Source: Streptomyces toxytricini (lineage in GTDB: Bacteria > Actinomycetota > Actinomycetes > Streptomycetales > Streptomycetaceae). From it: DNA of 64,000 nucleotides. The stretch spans positions 124,001-188,000 of the forward strand of contig NZ_BMTY01000007.1 of NCBI RefSeq assembly GCF_014649915.1, written 5' to 3'. Under the pieces are notes generated by a model. The model saw only the letters and a list, made by a program, of their open reading frames with translations. It was not told where the DNA came from and ran no database searches. This document shows positions 11,724 to 20,340 of this stretch, in pieces. A program made the position numbers and the translations under genes. Within the stretch, counting starts at the first letter, position 1; every line of letters starts with the position of its first letter.

Positions 11724-13808
11724 GTGACGCGCAGCGTGTACGTGACCGGTATCGACCGGGGCGACGGCCGCCAGGTCGTCGAGCTGGGGATCATGGAACT
11801 GCTGACGCGGCAGACGGCGCGGGTCGGCGTCTACCGGCCGCTCCTGCACGACGCGCCGGACCGGCTCTTCGAACTGCTCCGGTCCCGCTACCGGATCGAC
11901 CAGGACGCCTCGACCGCGTACGGCATGGAGTACCGCGAGGCCTCCGCCGTCCTGGCCGAGAAGGGCACCGACGAGCTGGTCTCCCGGCTCGTCGACCGCT
12001 TCCACCGGGCGGCCCGGGACTACGAGGTGATGCTCGTCCTCGGCACCGACTACGCCGAGACCAACCTCCCCGACGAACTGGCCCTCAACGCCCGCCTCGC
12101 CAACGAGCTCGGCGCGGTCGTCGTGCCCGTCGTCGGCGGCACCCGCCGCGCCGCCGACGAGGTGCGCGCCGAGGCCCGCAACGCCCACCGGGCGTACGAG
12201 AGCCTCGGCTGCGAGGTCGTTGCGATGGTGGTCAACCGGGTGGCCGCGGAGGACCGGGACGCCATCGCCGAGCGGCTGGCCGCCCGCCTGCCCGTGCCCT
12301 GCTACGTCCTGCCCGACGACAAGTCGCTGGCCGCGCCGACGGTCGCCCAGATCACCCGGGCGCTCGGCGGCGAGGTGCTCCTCGGCGACGACGCCGGGCT
12401 GGCCCGCGACGCGCTCGACTTCGTCTTCGGCGGGGCGATGCTGCCGAACTTCCTCGGCGCCCTGACGCCCGGCTGCCTCGTCGTCACGCCCGGCGACCGC
12501 TCCGACCTGGTCGTCGGCGCGCTCGCCGCGCACGCATCCGGCACCCCGCCGATCGCCGGCGTCCTGCTCACCCTGAACGAGCGGCCCGGCCCGGACGTCC
12601 TCGCCCTCGCCTCGAAGCTCGCGCCGGGCACGCCGGTGGTGTCGGTGGCCGGCAACAGCTTCCCGACCGCCGCCGAGCTGTTCGCGCTGCAGAGCCGGCT
12701 GAACTCCGCGACCCCGCGCAAGCTGGAGACCGCGCTCGGCCTGTTCGAACGGCACGTGGACACCGCCGAGCTGCGCGGACTGCTGTCGGTGGCCCGCTCC
12801 GAGCGCGTCACCCCGATGATGTTCGAGCACGAGCTGCTGGAGCGGGCGCGCGCCGGCCGCCGCCGCGTCGTGCTGCCGGAGGGCACCGAGGAGCGCGTCC
12901 TGCGCGCCGCCGACGTGCTGCTGCGCCGCGGGGTGTGCGACCTGACCCTGCTGGGCGAGGAGCAGGCGATCCTGAAGCGGGCCGCCGACCTCGGCGTCGA
13001 CATCTCGGGGGCGCAGCTCATCGACCCGGCCGCCTCCCCGCTGCGGGAGCGCTTCGCCGAGTTCTACGCGCAGGCCCGCGCCCACAAGGGCATGACGGTC
13101 GAGCTCGCGGCCGACGTGGTGACGGACGCCAACTACTTCGGCACGCTGATGGTCCAGCAGGGGCTGGCCGACGGCATGGTGTCGGGGTCGGTGCACTCGA
13201 CCGCCGCGACCATCCGCCCCGCCTTCGAGATCATCAAGACGAAGCCGGAGGCGGCGATCGTCTCCTCGGTCTTCTTCATGTGCCTGGCCGACCAGGTGCT
13301 GGTGTACGGCGACTGCGCGGTCAACCCGGACCCGGACGCCGAGCAGCTCGCCGACATCGCCATCCAGTCCGCGGCGACCGCGGCGGCCTTCGGCGTCGAG
13401 CCGCGGATCGCGATGCTCTCGTACTCGACGGGCACCTCCGGCAGCGGCGCGGACGTCGACAAGGTCCGCAAGGCCACCGAGATCGTCCGGGCCCGGCGCC
13501 CCGACCTCGCCGTCGAGGGGCCGATCCAGTACGACGCCGCCGTCGAGCCGTCGGTCGCCGCGACGAAGCTGCCCGGGTCGGAGGTCGCCGGCCGGGCGAC
13601 CGTGCTGATCTTCCCGGACCTCAACACGGGCAACAACACGTACAAGGCCGTGCAGCGCTCCGCGGGCGCCGTCGCGGTCGGCCCGGTCCTCCAGGGCCTG
13701 CGCAAGCCGGTGAACGACCTCTCGCGGGGCGCACTCGTCCAGGACATCGTCACGACCGTCGCGATCACCGCCATCCAGGCGCAGGGGTCGGCGGTGCCGA
13801 CGGCCTGA
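11724..13808 (+). CDS. pta: phosphate acetyltransferase Pta
   Basis: 694 aa, the long two-domain form. The N-terminal half (SVYVTGIDRGDGRQVVELGIMELL) is the BioD/P-loop-like and DRTGG regulatory region. The C-terminal 330 residues from MMFEHELLERARAGRRRVVLPEG form the catalytic PTA_PTB domain. It converts acetyl-CoA plus phosphate to acetyl phosphate. The P-loop equivalent at the N-terminus is degenerate (GIDRGDGRQ), as is usual for Pta. GTG 11724 follows AAGGACGGAGA. It lies 59 nt upstream of ackA, the usual pta-ackA operon. Confidence 0.95.
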   Translation: MTRSVYVTGIDRGDGRQVVELGIMELLTRQTARVGVYRPLLHDAPDRLFELLRSRYRIDQDASTAYGMEYREASAVLAEKGTDELVSRLVDRFHRAARDYEVMLVLGTDYAETNLPDELALNARLANELGAVVVPVVGGTRRAADEVRAEARNAHRAYESLGCEVVAMVVNRVAAEDRDAIAERLAARLPVPCYVLPDDKSLAAPTVAQITRALGGEVLLGDDAGLARDALDFVFGGAMLPNFLGALTPGCLVVTPGDRSDLVVGALAAHASGTPPIAGVLLTLNERPGPDVLALASKLAPGTPVVSVAGNSFPTAAELFALQSRLNSATPRKLETALGLFERHVDTAELRGLLSVARSERVTPMMFEHELLERARAGRRRVVLPEGTEERVLRAADVLLRRGVCDLTLLGEEQAILKRAADLGVDISGAQLIDPAASPLRERFAEFYAQARAHKGMTVELAADVVTDANYFGTLMVQQGLADGMVSGSVHSTAATIRPAFEIIKTKPEAAIVSSVFFMCLADQVLVYGDCAVNPDPDAEQLADIAIQSAATAAAFGVEPRIAMLSYSTGTSGSGADVDKVRKATEIVRARRPDLAVEGPIQYDAAVEPSVAATKLPGSEVAGRATVLIFPDLNTGNNTYKAVQRSAGAVAVGPVLQGLRKPVNDLSRGALVQDIVTTVAITAIQAQGSAVPTA

Positions 13809-13867
13809 CGCACGCCCGCTCCCCCGCCCCCGCCCGCTGCTCCCCCCTTCGAAGGAAAGCTCCCCAC

Positions 13868-15085
13868 GTGACCACCGCATCCCGCGTCCTCGTCCTCAAC
13901 TCCGGCTCCTCGTCGGTGAAGTACCAGCTGCTCGACATGGCCGGCCCGACCCGGCTCGCCGCCGGCCTCGTGGAGCGGATCGGGGAGGGGTCCTCGCGGC
14001 TGGTCCACGAGCCGCTGGCCGGCCCGGCCGCCGAGGGCGGCAGGCGCGAGCGGACCGGGGCGATCGGCAACCACCGGGAGGCGCTGGAGGCGGTCGCCGC
14101 GGAGCTCGCGGCCGACGGGACGGGCCTGGACTCCCCCGAGCTGGCGGCCGTCGGTCACCGCGTGGTGCACGGCGGGACCCGCTTCACCGCGCCGACCGTG
14201 ATCGACGACGAGGTGCTGGCGGAGATCCGCAGCCTGATCCCGCTGGCCCCGCTGCACAACCCGGCGAACGTCACGGGCATCGAGGTGGCGCGCGCCCTGC
14301 GGGCGGACGTCCCGCAGGTGGCGGTCTTCGACACGGCGTTCCACGCGACCATGCCGGAGCACGCGGCCCGCTACGCGATCGACGCGGCGACGGCCGACAA
14401 GTACGCGGTCCGCCGGTACGGCTTCCACGGCACCTCGCACGCGTACGTGTCGCGGGCGGCGGCCGAGCTGCTGGGGCGGCCGGTCGAGGACGTCAACGTG
14501 ATCGTGCTGCACCTGGGCAACGGCGCCTCGGCGTCGGCGGTGCGCGGCGGGGTGTGCGTGGAGACGTCGATGGGCCTGACGCCGCTGGAGGGCCTGGTGA
14601 TGGGCACCCGTTCGGGCGATGTGGACCCGGCGGTGGTCTTCCACCTGGCGCGGGTGGGGGGCCTCTCGGTCGACGAGATCGACTCGCTCCTGAACAAGAA
14701 GAGCGGTCTGCTGGGGCTGTGCGGCGACAACGACATGCGGGAGGTGCTGCGGCGGGCCGGCGACGGCGACGAGTCGGCGCGGCTCGCGTTCGCGGCGTAC
14801 GTCCACCGCCTGAAGAAGTACGTCGGCGCGTACCTCGCGGTGCTCGGCCGGGTGGACGCGCTCGTGTTCACGGCCGGGGTCGGCGAGAACGCCCACCAGG
14901 TGCGCGAGGCCGTGGTGGACGGCCTGGCGGAGCTGGGCCTGGCCGTGGACCCGGAGGCGAACGCGGCCCGCTCGCCGGAGCCGCGGGTGGTGTCACCGGC
15001 GGGCTCCCGGGTGGCGGTGGCCGTGGTCCCGACGGACGAGGAGCTCGAAATCGCGAGGCAGGCGTACGCGCTGGTAGCTCGGTAG
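13868..15085 (+). CDS. ackA: acetate kinase AckA
   Basis: 405 aa ASKHA kinase that interconverts acetyl phosphate/ADP and acetate/ATP. The N-terminal signature VLVLNSGSSSVKYQL is present, as are the second signature GHRVVHGGTRFT and the adenosine motif VFTAGVGENAHQVRE. The GTG start at 13868 is preceded by AAGGAAAG. It follows pta and precedes pyk by 64 nt, so acetyl-CoA overflow and pyruvate formation are genetically adjacent. Confidence 0.96.
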   Translation: MTTASRVLVLNSGSSSVKYQLLDMAGPTRLAAGLVERIGEGSSRLVHEPLAGPAAEGGRRERTGAIGNHREALEAVAAELAADGTGLDSPELAAVGHRVVHGGTRFTAPTVIDDEVLAEIRSLIPLAPLHNPANVTGIEVARALRADVPQVAVFDTAFHATMPEHAARYAIDAATADKYAVRRYGFHGTSHAYVSRAAAELLGRPVEDVNVIVLHLGNGASASAVRGGVCVETSMGLTPLEGLVMGTRSGDVDPAVVFHLARVGGLSVDEIDSLLNKKSGLLGLCGDNDMREVLRRAGDGDESARLAFAAYVHRLKKYVGAYLAVLGRVDALVFTAGVGENAHQVREAVVDGLAELGLAVDPEANAARSPEPRVVSPAGSRVAVAVVPTDEELEIARQAYALVAR

Positions 15086-15149
15086 CGTGTCTTGGACCTT
15101 CCACCAGACGGAATATTCCGCTGCGAAACAAACCGATAGGATCCGCTCC

Positions 15150-16580
15150 ATGCGCCGTTCCAAAATCGTCTGCACGCTGGGCCCCGCCGTCGACTCCTAT
15201 GAGCAGCTGAAAGCGCTCATGGAGGCCGGTATGAACGTGGCCCGTTTCAACTTCAGCCACGGGACCCAGGCAGAGCACCAGGAGCGGTACGACCGCGTCC
15301 GCAAGGTGTCCGAGGACACCGGGCGGGCGGTCGGCGTCCTCGCCGACCTGCAGGGCCCCAAGATCCGTCTGGAGACCTTCGCCGAGGGCCCGGTCGAGCT
15401 GGTGCGCGGTGACGAGTTCACCATCACCACCGAGGACGTCCCGGGCGACAAGAGCGTCTGCGGCACCACGTACAAGGGGCTGCCGGGCGACGTCGCCAAG
15501 GGCGACCAGATCCTGATCAACGACGGCAACGTCGAGCTGCGGGTGATCGAGGTCGACGGGCCGCGGGTGCGGACCATCGTCATCGAGGGCGGCGTGATCT
15601 CCGACCACAAGGGCATCAACCTGCCGGGCGCCGCCGTGAACGTCCCCGCCCTGTCGGAGAAGGACGTCGACGACCTGCGCTTCGCGCTGCGGATGGGCTG
15701 CGACATGGTCGCCCTGTCCTTCGTCCGCGACGCCAACGACGTCAAGGACGTCCACCGCGTGATGGACGAGGAGGGCCGCCGGGTCCCCGTCATCGCCAAG
15801 GTGGAGAAGCCGCAGGCCGTGGAGAACATGGAGGCCGTCGTCGCGGCCTTCGACGCGGTCATGGTGGCCCGCGGCGACCTGGCGGTCGAGTACCCCCTCG
15901 AAAAGGTCCCGATGGTCCAGAAGCGGCTCATCGAGATGTGCCGCCGCAACGCCAAGCCGGTGATCGTCGCGACCCAGATGATGGAGTCGATGATCACCAA
16001 CTCGCGCCCGACCCGCGCCGAGGCCTCCGACGTGGCCAACGCGATCCTCGACGGCGCCGACGCGGTCATGCTGTCGGCGGAGTCCTCGGTGGGCGCGTAC
16101 CCGATCGAGACCGTCAAGACGATGTCGAAGATCGTCGCGGCGGCCGAGGAGGAGCTCCTGTCCAAGGGCCTGCAGCCGCTGGTCCCGGGCAAGAAGCCCC
16201 GTACGCAGGGCGGCTCGGTAGCCCGCGCGGCCTGCGAGATCGCCGACTTCCTCGACGGGAAGGCGCTGGTCGCCTTCACCCAGTCCGGCGACACGGCCCG
16301 CCGCCTCTCGCGCTACCGCGCGGCCCAGCCGATCGTCGCGTTCACCACGGACGTCAACACCCGCAACCAGCTCACGCTGAGCTGGGGCGTCGACTCGTAC
16401 GTCGTCCCGCACGTGGACACCACCGACGCCATGGTCGACCTGGTGGACTCCGAGATGGTCAAGCTCAGCCGCTACAACGCCGGCGACACGATGATCATCA
16501 CGGCGGGCTCCCCGCCCGGCGTCCCCGGCACGACGAACATGGTCCGCGTCCACCACCTGGGCGGCCCGAACCTGGCCTGA
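15150..16580 (+). CDS. pyk: pyruvate kinase
   Basis: 476 aa. It converts phosphoenolpyruvate and ADP to pyruvate and ATP. The start MRRSKIVCTLGPA is the family N-terminus, and MNVARFNFSHG and the signature AKVEKPQAVENMEAVVAA follow. The C-terminal allosteric domain begins near GGSVARAACEIADFL. ATG 15150 is preceded by TAGGAT ending 7 nt upstream and by no Shine-Dalgarno, suggesting its own leaderless transcript besides any readthrough from ackA. By synteny this is S. coelicolor pyk2 (recalled). A strong terminator follows. Confidence 0.95.
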   Translation: MRRSKIVCTLGPAVDSYEQLKALMEAGMNVARFNFSHGTQAEHQERYDRVRKVSEDTGRAVGVLADLQGPKIRLETFAEGPVELVRGDEFTITTEDVPGDKSVCGTTYKGLPGDVAKGDQILINDGNVELRVIEVDGPRVRTIVIEGGVISDHKGINLPGAAVNVPALSEKDVDDLRFALRMGCDMVALSFVRDANDVKDVHRVMDEEGRRVPVIAKVEKPQAVENMEAVVAAFDAVMVARGDLAVEYPLEKVPMVQKRLIEMCRRNAKPVIVATQMMESMITNSRPTRAEASDVANAILDGADAVMLSAESSVGAYPIETVKTMSKIVAAAEEELLSKGLQPLVPGKKPRTQGGSVARAACEIADFLDGKALVAFTQSGDTARRLSRYRAAQPIVAFTTDVNTRNQLTLSWGVDSYVVPHVDTTDAMVDLVDSEMVKLSRYNAGDTMIITAGSPPGVPGTTNMVRVHHLGGPNLA

Positions 16581-16593
16581 CGCGCACAGCCCG

Positions 16594-16639
16594 GAGGGCG
16601 GCGCCCCGAAAACCCCTGCGGGGTCGGGGCGCCGCCCTC
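16594..16639 (+). terminator. terminator of pta-ackA-pyk
   Basis: A perfect 16-bp inverted repeat (GAGGGCGGCGCCCCGA / TCGGGGCGCCGCCCTC) with a 14-nt loop lies 13 nt after the pyk stop. It is a typical Streptomyces GC-rich terminator without a T-tract. Confidence 0.8.
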
Positions 16640-16772
16640 GGTGCTTGTCAGGCTGCTCAGCCGAGCTCGACGCGGACGGTGAATCCCCTCTTCGACGAGC
16701 TCCCCTTGTGTCATCGTCGCCATGAGCGCCAAGGCCGACAAGACGGCCGCCATCAGGAACTCCGGGGGATCC

Positions 16773-17111
16773 ATGGCTGACAATCCATTGCACGTCGTTG
16801 AGACGGACCGGTTCTCGATCACATACATCCTCGGCCTCGACGACGATGCCGACACCGTCGAGAACACCGATGCGATCGTCACCGCTCCCGACGGCACGTG
16901 CTGGACTGCCACGCTGCTGACGCACCGCGAGGTCGCCAGGGTCATGGACCGCTGGTCGACCACCGGAGAATGCGCCGACGGCTCGTACTTCCAGGTCCGG
17001 GATCTGGTGATTGTCCGCGAGCCCGGGGTGGACTCCATGACCAGGGCGCTGGTGGACATCTTCGACGAGTACGGGATGGACACCGACGTCCTGCCGAAGT
17101 TCATCGACTGA
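16773..17111 (+). CDS. conserved hypothetical acidic protein
   Basis: 112 aa from ATG 16773 (MADNPLHVVETD), preceded by GGGGG; the frame is open from 16722 for 17 more residues. I do not recognise a domain. It is acidic (GLDDDADTVENTD, IFDEYGMDTDVLPKFID), has no signal peptide or membrane segment, and a single motif of mild interest, LLTHREVARVMDRWSTTGEC. It sits between two strong terminators, so it is probably monocistronic. The organised hydrophobic/charged pattern suggests a small folded cytoplasmic protein, possibly a regulatory partner. Function unknown. Confidence 0.65.
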   Translation: MADNPLHVVETDRFSITYILGLDDDADTVENTDAIVTAPDGTCWTATLLTHREVARVMDRWSTTGECADGSYFQVRDLVIVREPGVDSMTRALVDIFDEYGMDTDVLPKFID

Positions 17112-17130
17112 GCCCTGAAAAGCGCGGCCG

Positions 17131-17161
17131 AGGCCCGCTCCTGCGGGAGGAGCGGGCCTCA
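17131..17161. terminator. bidirectional terminator
   Basis: A perfect 13-bp stem, GAGGCCCGCTCCT / AGGAGCGGGCCTC, with a 5-nt loop sits between the convergent 112-aa gene and the DUF6230 operon. Confidence 0.8.
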
Positions 17162-17173
17162 CCCGTGTGCGGG

Positions 17174-18442
17174 CTATCCCTCCGGCGGGCCCATGTAGTT
17201 CTTCAGGCCCGGGACGGTCAGGGTGCCGCCGAACTGGCCCGCCTGGACGACCTTGACGTTCGTGAAGAACGCGAAGGGGACGTTCAGGGGCGGCGGGCTG
17301 TCCGGGGAGAACTCGATCGGGATGATCCCGAACAGGTTGCCCTTGAGGCTCTCCGTGTACATCGTCACCTCGGCGCCGCGGATCTTCGACGTGGAGCCGG
17401 GGCGGGACTTGAGGTGGGCGATGTTCGCGCCCTTGCCGACGGTCTGGTACAGGTCCTTGATGTCCAGCGAGTCCGCGGTGAACTTCAGGACCTTCTTGGT
17501 CTTCCCGCTCGCCGTCTTCACCTCGACGATGCCCTGGTAGTCCAGGCCGTAGAGGGTCAGCAGCGAGCTGTCGAGGTACCAGGGCTCGTCCGGCAGGAGC
17601 GGGATCCCCGGCTCCAGCTTCGCGTTGGCCAGGGCCTCCGCGTCGTGGGTCGGGCACGGGAAGGGCTGCTTGCCGTCCGGGTCGGCCGACGCGTCCGGCT
17701 TCGCGCCGTCCTCGTCGTCCTCCCCGTCCTTCTTCGCGCCCGTCTCGTCCTTCGGCTTGGTGGCGGTGTCCTTGACGTCCTGCGGCAGCTCCGTGACGCC
17801 GGCGCCGACCTTCTTCGCCGCCTCGCGGATGGCGTCGGCCGCGGGGTCCGGGGCCGGCTTCGCCGGGGTCGTCGGGGCCGGGGCGGACGGGGTCGGGGCC
17901 GTGGGCGTCGGGGTTGCCGACGGCTGCGGGCGCAGGGAGCCGAAGAGGTCCTTGACCTTGCCGCCGATGTCCAGGGGGTCCAGCGGGTTCACCGTGGCGG
18001 ACGGGGACGCCGACGGGGCGGGTGCGGCCGGCGGGGTCGTGGCCGTCTTCGCGGACCGCGGGTCGGCGGACGGCTTGGCGGCGGACGGCTTGGGCGCCGG
18101 CGGGGTGGGGCCGGGCTTGGGGGCGGCGGAGGAGCCGGGGGACGCGCTCGGCTCGGGGCTCTTCGACGGGCTCGGGGAGGCCGACTCCGCGGGTTCGTCG
18201 GACCGCGTCACGCACGGGCCGGGGGCGAAGGGGATCTCCTTGTCGTCGGCCACCGCCAGCTTGGGGGCGATGCCCATCCCGACGAACACGGCCGTCGGCA
18301 TGGCCGCCAGGGCCATGGTCTTGCCGACGGGTATCTGGATCTTGTTCAGCAGCGACTTGCGGGGCGCGGCGTGCCGCGGCCCCCTTCTCTCACGGGACTC
18401 TTCGCTCGGGACCGTGCCCCGCTGCGTCTCGTCACCCCGCAC
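17174..18442 (-). CDS. exported Pro/Ser/Ala-rich protein, third gene of DUF6230 operon
   Basis: 422 aa, unknown function. A basic N-terminus is followed by a hydrophobic export segment (about residues 37-60, VGKTMALAAMPTAVFVGMGIAPKLAVA). A long low-complexity Pro/Ser/Ala/Thr linker (about 75-245) with several cysteine-poor charged patches comes next. The C-terminal domain of about 165 residues (HDAEALANAKLEPGIPLLPDEPW to the end) is ordered and contains VKTASGKTKKVLKFTADSL. That domain resembles the beta-rich DUF6230-type protein upstream in its content of lipid-like or surface strands, but this is an impression. GTG 18442 follows GGGAGGAAC and overlaps the DUF6114 stop by 11 nt. Confidence 0.8.
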   Translation of the reverse strand: MRGDETQRGTVPSEESRERRGPRHAAPRKSLLNKIQIPVGKTMALAAMPTAVFVGMGIAPKLAVADDKEIPFAPGPCVTRSDEPAESASPSPSKSPEPSASPGSSAAPKPGPTPPAPKPSAAKPSADPRSAKTATTPPAAPAPSASPSATVNPLDPLDIGGKVKDLFGSLRPQPSATPTPTAPTPSAPAPTTPAKPAPDPAADAIREAAKKVGAGVTELPQDVKDTATKPKDETGAKKDGEDDEDGAKPDASADPDGKQPFPCPTHDAEALANAKLEPGIPLLPDEPWYLDSSLLTLYGLDYQGIVEVKTASGKTKKVLKFTADSLDIKDLYQTVGKGANIAHLKSRPGSTSKIRGAEVTMYTESLKGNLFGIIPIEFSPDSPPPLNVPFAFFTNVKVVQAGQFGGTLTVPGLKNYMGPPEG

Positions 18443-18995
18443 TGTTCCTCCCGCCGTCGGCGTGGGCAGTGGTCTCGGTCGCGTACGCCGTTTCCATTCC
18501 GTACGGGGCGGGGACGCCCTGCGGCCCGATCTGCGGGGCTTCGGCCCCGCCCGCGGCACCCGCCGCGCCGGCCGCCTCGTCCCCGGGGGTCCCCGGCGCC
18601 CAGGACAGTGCCAGCGCGCCGCCGACCATCGCGAAGATGAAGCCGATGAAGAAGCCGCCGAGGTTGGAGACCGGCAGCGACACCAGCGCCAGCAGGATCG
18701 CGGCGACGCCGGCGAAGACGCGGACTCCCTGCTGGAACCACAGGGTCAGGCCGAGCGTGACGAGCAGGACGCCGATGATCAGCGAGCCCGAGCCGGTCGT
18801 CGTCGCCATTGCGATGGTGACGTTGCCGAGCCGCATGTCCGCGTAGGGGAAGTAGACGATCGGAATACCGCCGAGGAGCGTGAACAGCCCGGCCCAGAAG
18901 GGTCGGCGACCGCTCCAGGCGTGGAAGCGGTAGTACACCGCGGTGAGCCAAGCGTCGTCGGCGGCGCGTTCGTAGACCGGGGCCTGGGGGGTCAT
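18432..18995 (-). CDS. DUF6114 membrane protein
   Basis: 187 aa. The conserved start RFHAWSGRRPFWAGLFTLLGGIPIVYFPY is the DUF6114 hallmark. Four hydrophobic segments are visible (about residues 30-50, 58-78, 80-95 and 100-135), with an Ala/Gly/Pro-rich cytoplasmic-like tail. ATG 18995 is chosen over an in-frame TTG because GGGAG lies 9 nt upstream. It is the middle gene of a three-gene minus-strand operon with DUF6230 and the exported Pro/Ser-rich protein. The function of the family is not known to me. Confidence 0.85.
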   Translation of the reverse strand: MTPQAPVYERAADDAWLTAVYYRFHAWSGRRPFWAGLFTLLGGIPIVYFPYADMRLGNVTIAMATTTGSGSLIIGVLLVTLGLTLWFQQGVRVFAGVAAILLALVSLPVSNLGGFFIGFIFAMVGGALALSWAPGTPGDEAAGAAGAAGGAEAPQIGPQGVPAPYGMETAYATETTAHADGGRNSAG

Positions 18996-19108
18996 GGACA
19001 ACAGCTCCCTGGAAACGGTGGTACGGAGAACTCTGTGGAGCCCCGACGGGCGGACGGCCGCGGCTCGCGCCGCCGCCGACCGCCCTGCCGGTCACACTCC
19101 GGGACGGG

Positions 19109-19747
19109 TTACTTCTCGTCCTGGTAGCACGGCTGGTCGCCGCCCATGAGGCGCAGCTTCAGGTCGGGCAGCTTGAAGGTGCCCGCCGTCGTCGCCCACG
19201 CCTTCTGGCGGACCTTCGTCAGGACCGCCTTGTCGGCGCGCTGCGAGAACGCGTACTTGTTGGTGACCGTGCCGGCCTGCGGCTTGGTCTTGTGGCTCTC
19301 GTCGCCGACCGCGACGCCGATGTCGAGGTTCGTGAACTCGGCGTCGGTGTCGAGCTCCGCGACGTCCAGGTAGATGTTGTCCGCGACGGCCGGCTTGCCC
19401 TTGTGGCCGGTGCGGAGCTGCAGCGTGACGTTGCCCAGCGGGGTCGGGGTGACCAGCGACTGGCACATGTTGGTGATCTCGGCGTGGCTGAACCCGGAGA
19501 TGGTGACCGGGTGGTGCGCCGGGTTGCCCTTGAGGTCGTGCCCCTCGGCGATACCGCCGTACTGGATCAGATTGTCACCGTCGAGCTTGTCGGCGGTGAC
19601 CTTGAAGTCCTGGCCGGAGACGGCGAAGGACGCCGCGAGGGCGCCCTGCGACAGACCCACGCCGACCGCGGCGGTCGCCGCGATGCTCGGCACCATGACG
19701 AGCGCGAAGCGCTTCCATCTGGTCCCGCCACGAACCTGAGAACTCAT
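19109..19747 (-). CDS. DUF6230 family exported protein
   Basis: 212 aa. The N-terminal export signal RWKRFALVMVPSIAATAAVGVGLSQGALAASFAVSG is followed by a mostly beta-predicted domain, with two cysteines in ITNMCQSLV and DQPCYQDEK that could pair. Such proteins were once auto-annotated as cholesterol esterases, but no serine-hydrolase motif (GxSxG) is present here, so that label is not supported. ATG 19747 follows GAAGGAGGAA. First gene of the operon DUF6230-DUF6114-exported protein, likely surface associated. Confidence 0.85.
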   Translation of the reverse strand: MSSQVRGGTRWKRFALVMVPSIAATAAVGVGLSQGALAASFAVSGQDFKVTADKLDGDNLIQYGGIAEGHDLKGNPAHHPVTISGFSHAEITNMCQSLVTPTPLGNVTLQLRTGHKGKPAVADNIYLDVAELDTDAEFTNLDIGVAVGDESHKTKPQAGTVTNKYAFSQRADKAVLTKVRQKAWATTAGTFKLPDLKLRLMGGDQPCYQDEK

Positions 19748-20091
19748 TTCGTTCCTCCTTCTCGGACGTACATCTCCGGTCCGGGCAGCGCCCGACCTGG
19801 GATGGGAGAAGTGCTACGTCCTCGGGAAGGAGCGCAGGCGGCCGTACCGCGGCCGTACCGCGTCCGATGCACCGGCGTTCACCCCCGAGCGACAACCACT
19901 GGCCGCGCGTTCGACACGACCTGGAGGACAGGCTCCGCCGGGTGCGGCGAAGACCCCCCTGTCCCGCGGACGGTGCCGCTGCACCGGCCGGCCCGGTGGG
20001 GACCCTGGCCCGCGGCGCCGCGTGCGGCTCTGCGGGAAGGACCGAGCGTCGCCGATCGTGGTCCATTCCCGGCCGGGGCACAAGGGGGTTC

Positions 20092-20107
20092 GTTACTGGC
20101 GGGTAAC
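20092..20107. promoter_or_regulatory. palindrome GTTAC-N6-GTAAC, possible operator
   Basis: It contains the 12-mer TACTGGCGGGTA, which also occurs at 21623-21634 directly before the TetR start codon. No regulator is assigned. Confidence 0.4.
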
Positions 20108-20221
20108 GGCGAGATAACCGGGGTTTGGCGCGGCGCTGTCGGGTGGCGACACAGGGTGCCACCCGTGGCCCCGGCAGATCGGGGGATTCCCGAACACTCC
20201 GGACAGTTCACGGGGGGAGGC

Positions 20222-20234
20222 TTACTGCGAGTAA
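20222..20234. promoter_or_regulatory. palindrome TTAC-N5-GTAA
   Basis: TTACTGCGAGTAA lies just left of the long stem at 20238-20273. It is related in outer bases to the 20092 dyad, but the spacing is 5 rather than 6. Confidence 0.3.
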
Positions 20235-20237
20235 CAG

Positions 20238-20273
20238 CGGCCGCGTTTGCCAAGTTTTGGCAAAGCGCGGCCG
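20238..20273 (-). terminator. stem-loop downstream of thioredoxin-TPR gene
   Basis: The arms CGGCCGCGTTTGCCAA and TTGGCAAAGCGCGGCCG pair with one bulged base, about 68 nt downstream of the stop at 20341. Probable terminator. The central TTTGCCAA..TTGGCAAA could alternatively be a protein site. Confidence 0.6.
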
Positions 20274-20340
20274 TTGTTTGTCTCCGTGTCAACAAATCCC
20301 CGGCCGGTCCGCCACGGCGCGGCCGGGGGGCGCGGGCAGG

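Larger units (their letters stand above)
19748..20340. other. 593-bp intergenic region with several dyads
   Basis: No gene is supported. It should carry the DUF6230 promoter and the 3' end of the thioredoxin-TPR transcript, both on the minus strand. Structures seen are GTTAC-N6-GTAAC (20092-20107), CGGGTGG-N12-CCACCCG (20140-20165), TTAC-N5-GTAA (20222-20234) and a long stem (20238-20273). It is unusually rich in dyads for this window. Confidence 0.5.

Noticed and set aside
16657..16690. Possible 3' remnant of a minus-strand gene reading GFTVRVELG then stop
   Set aside because: The open part is only 17 codons and cannot be assigned to a family from this length.
19109..19747. Cholesterol esterase annotation often given to DUF6230 proteins
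   Set aside because: No GxSxG nucleophile elbow or catalytic triad pattern is visible.
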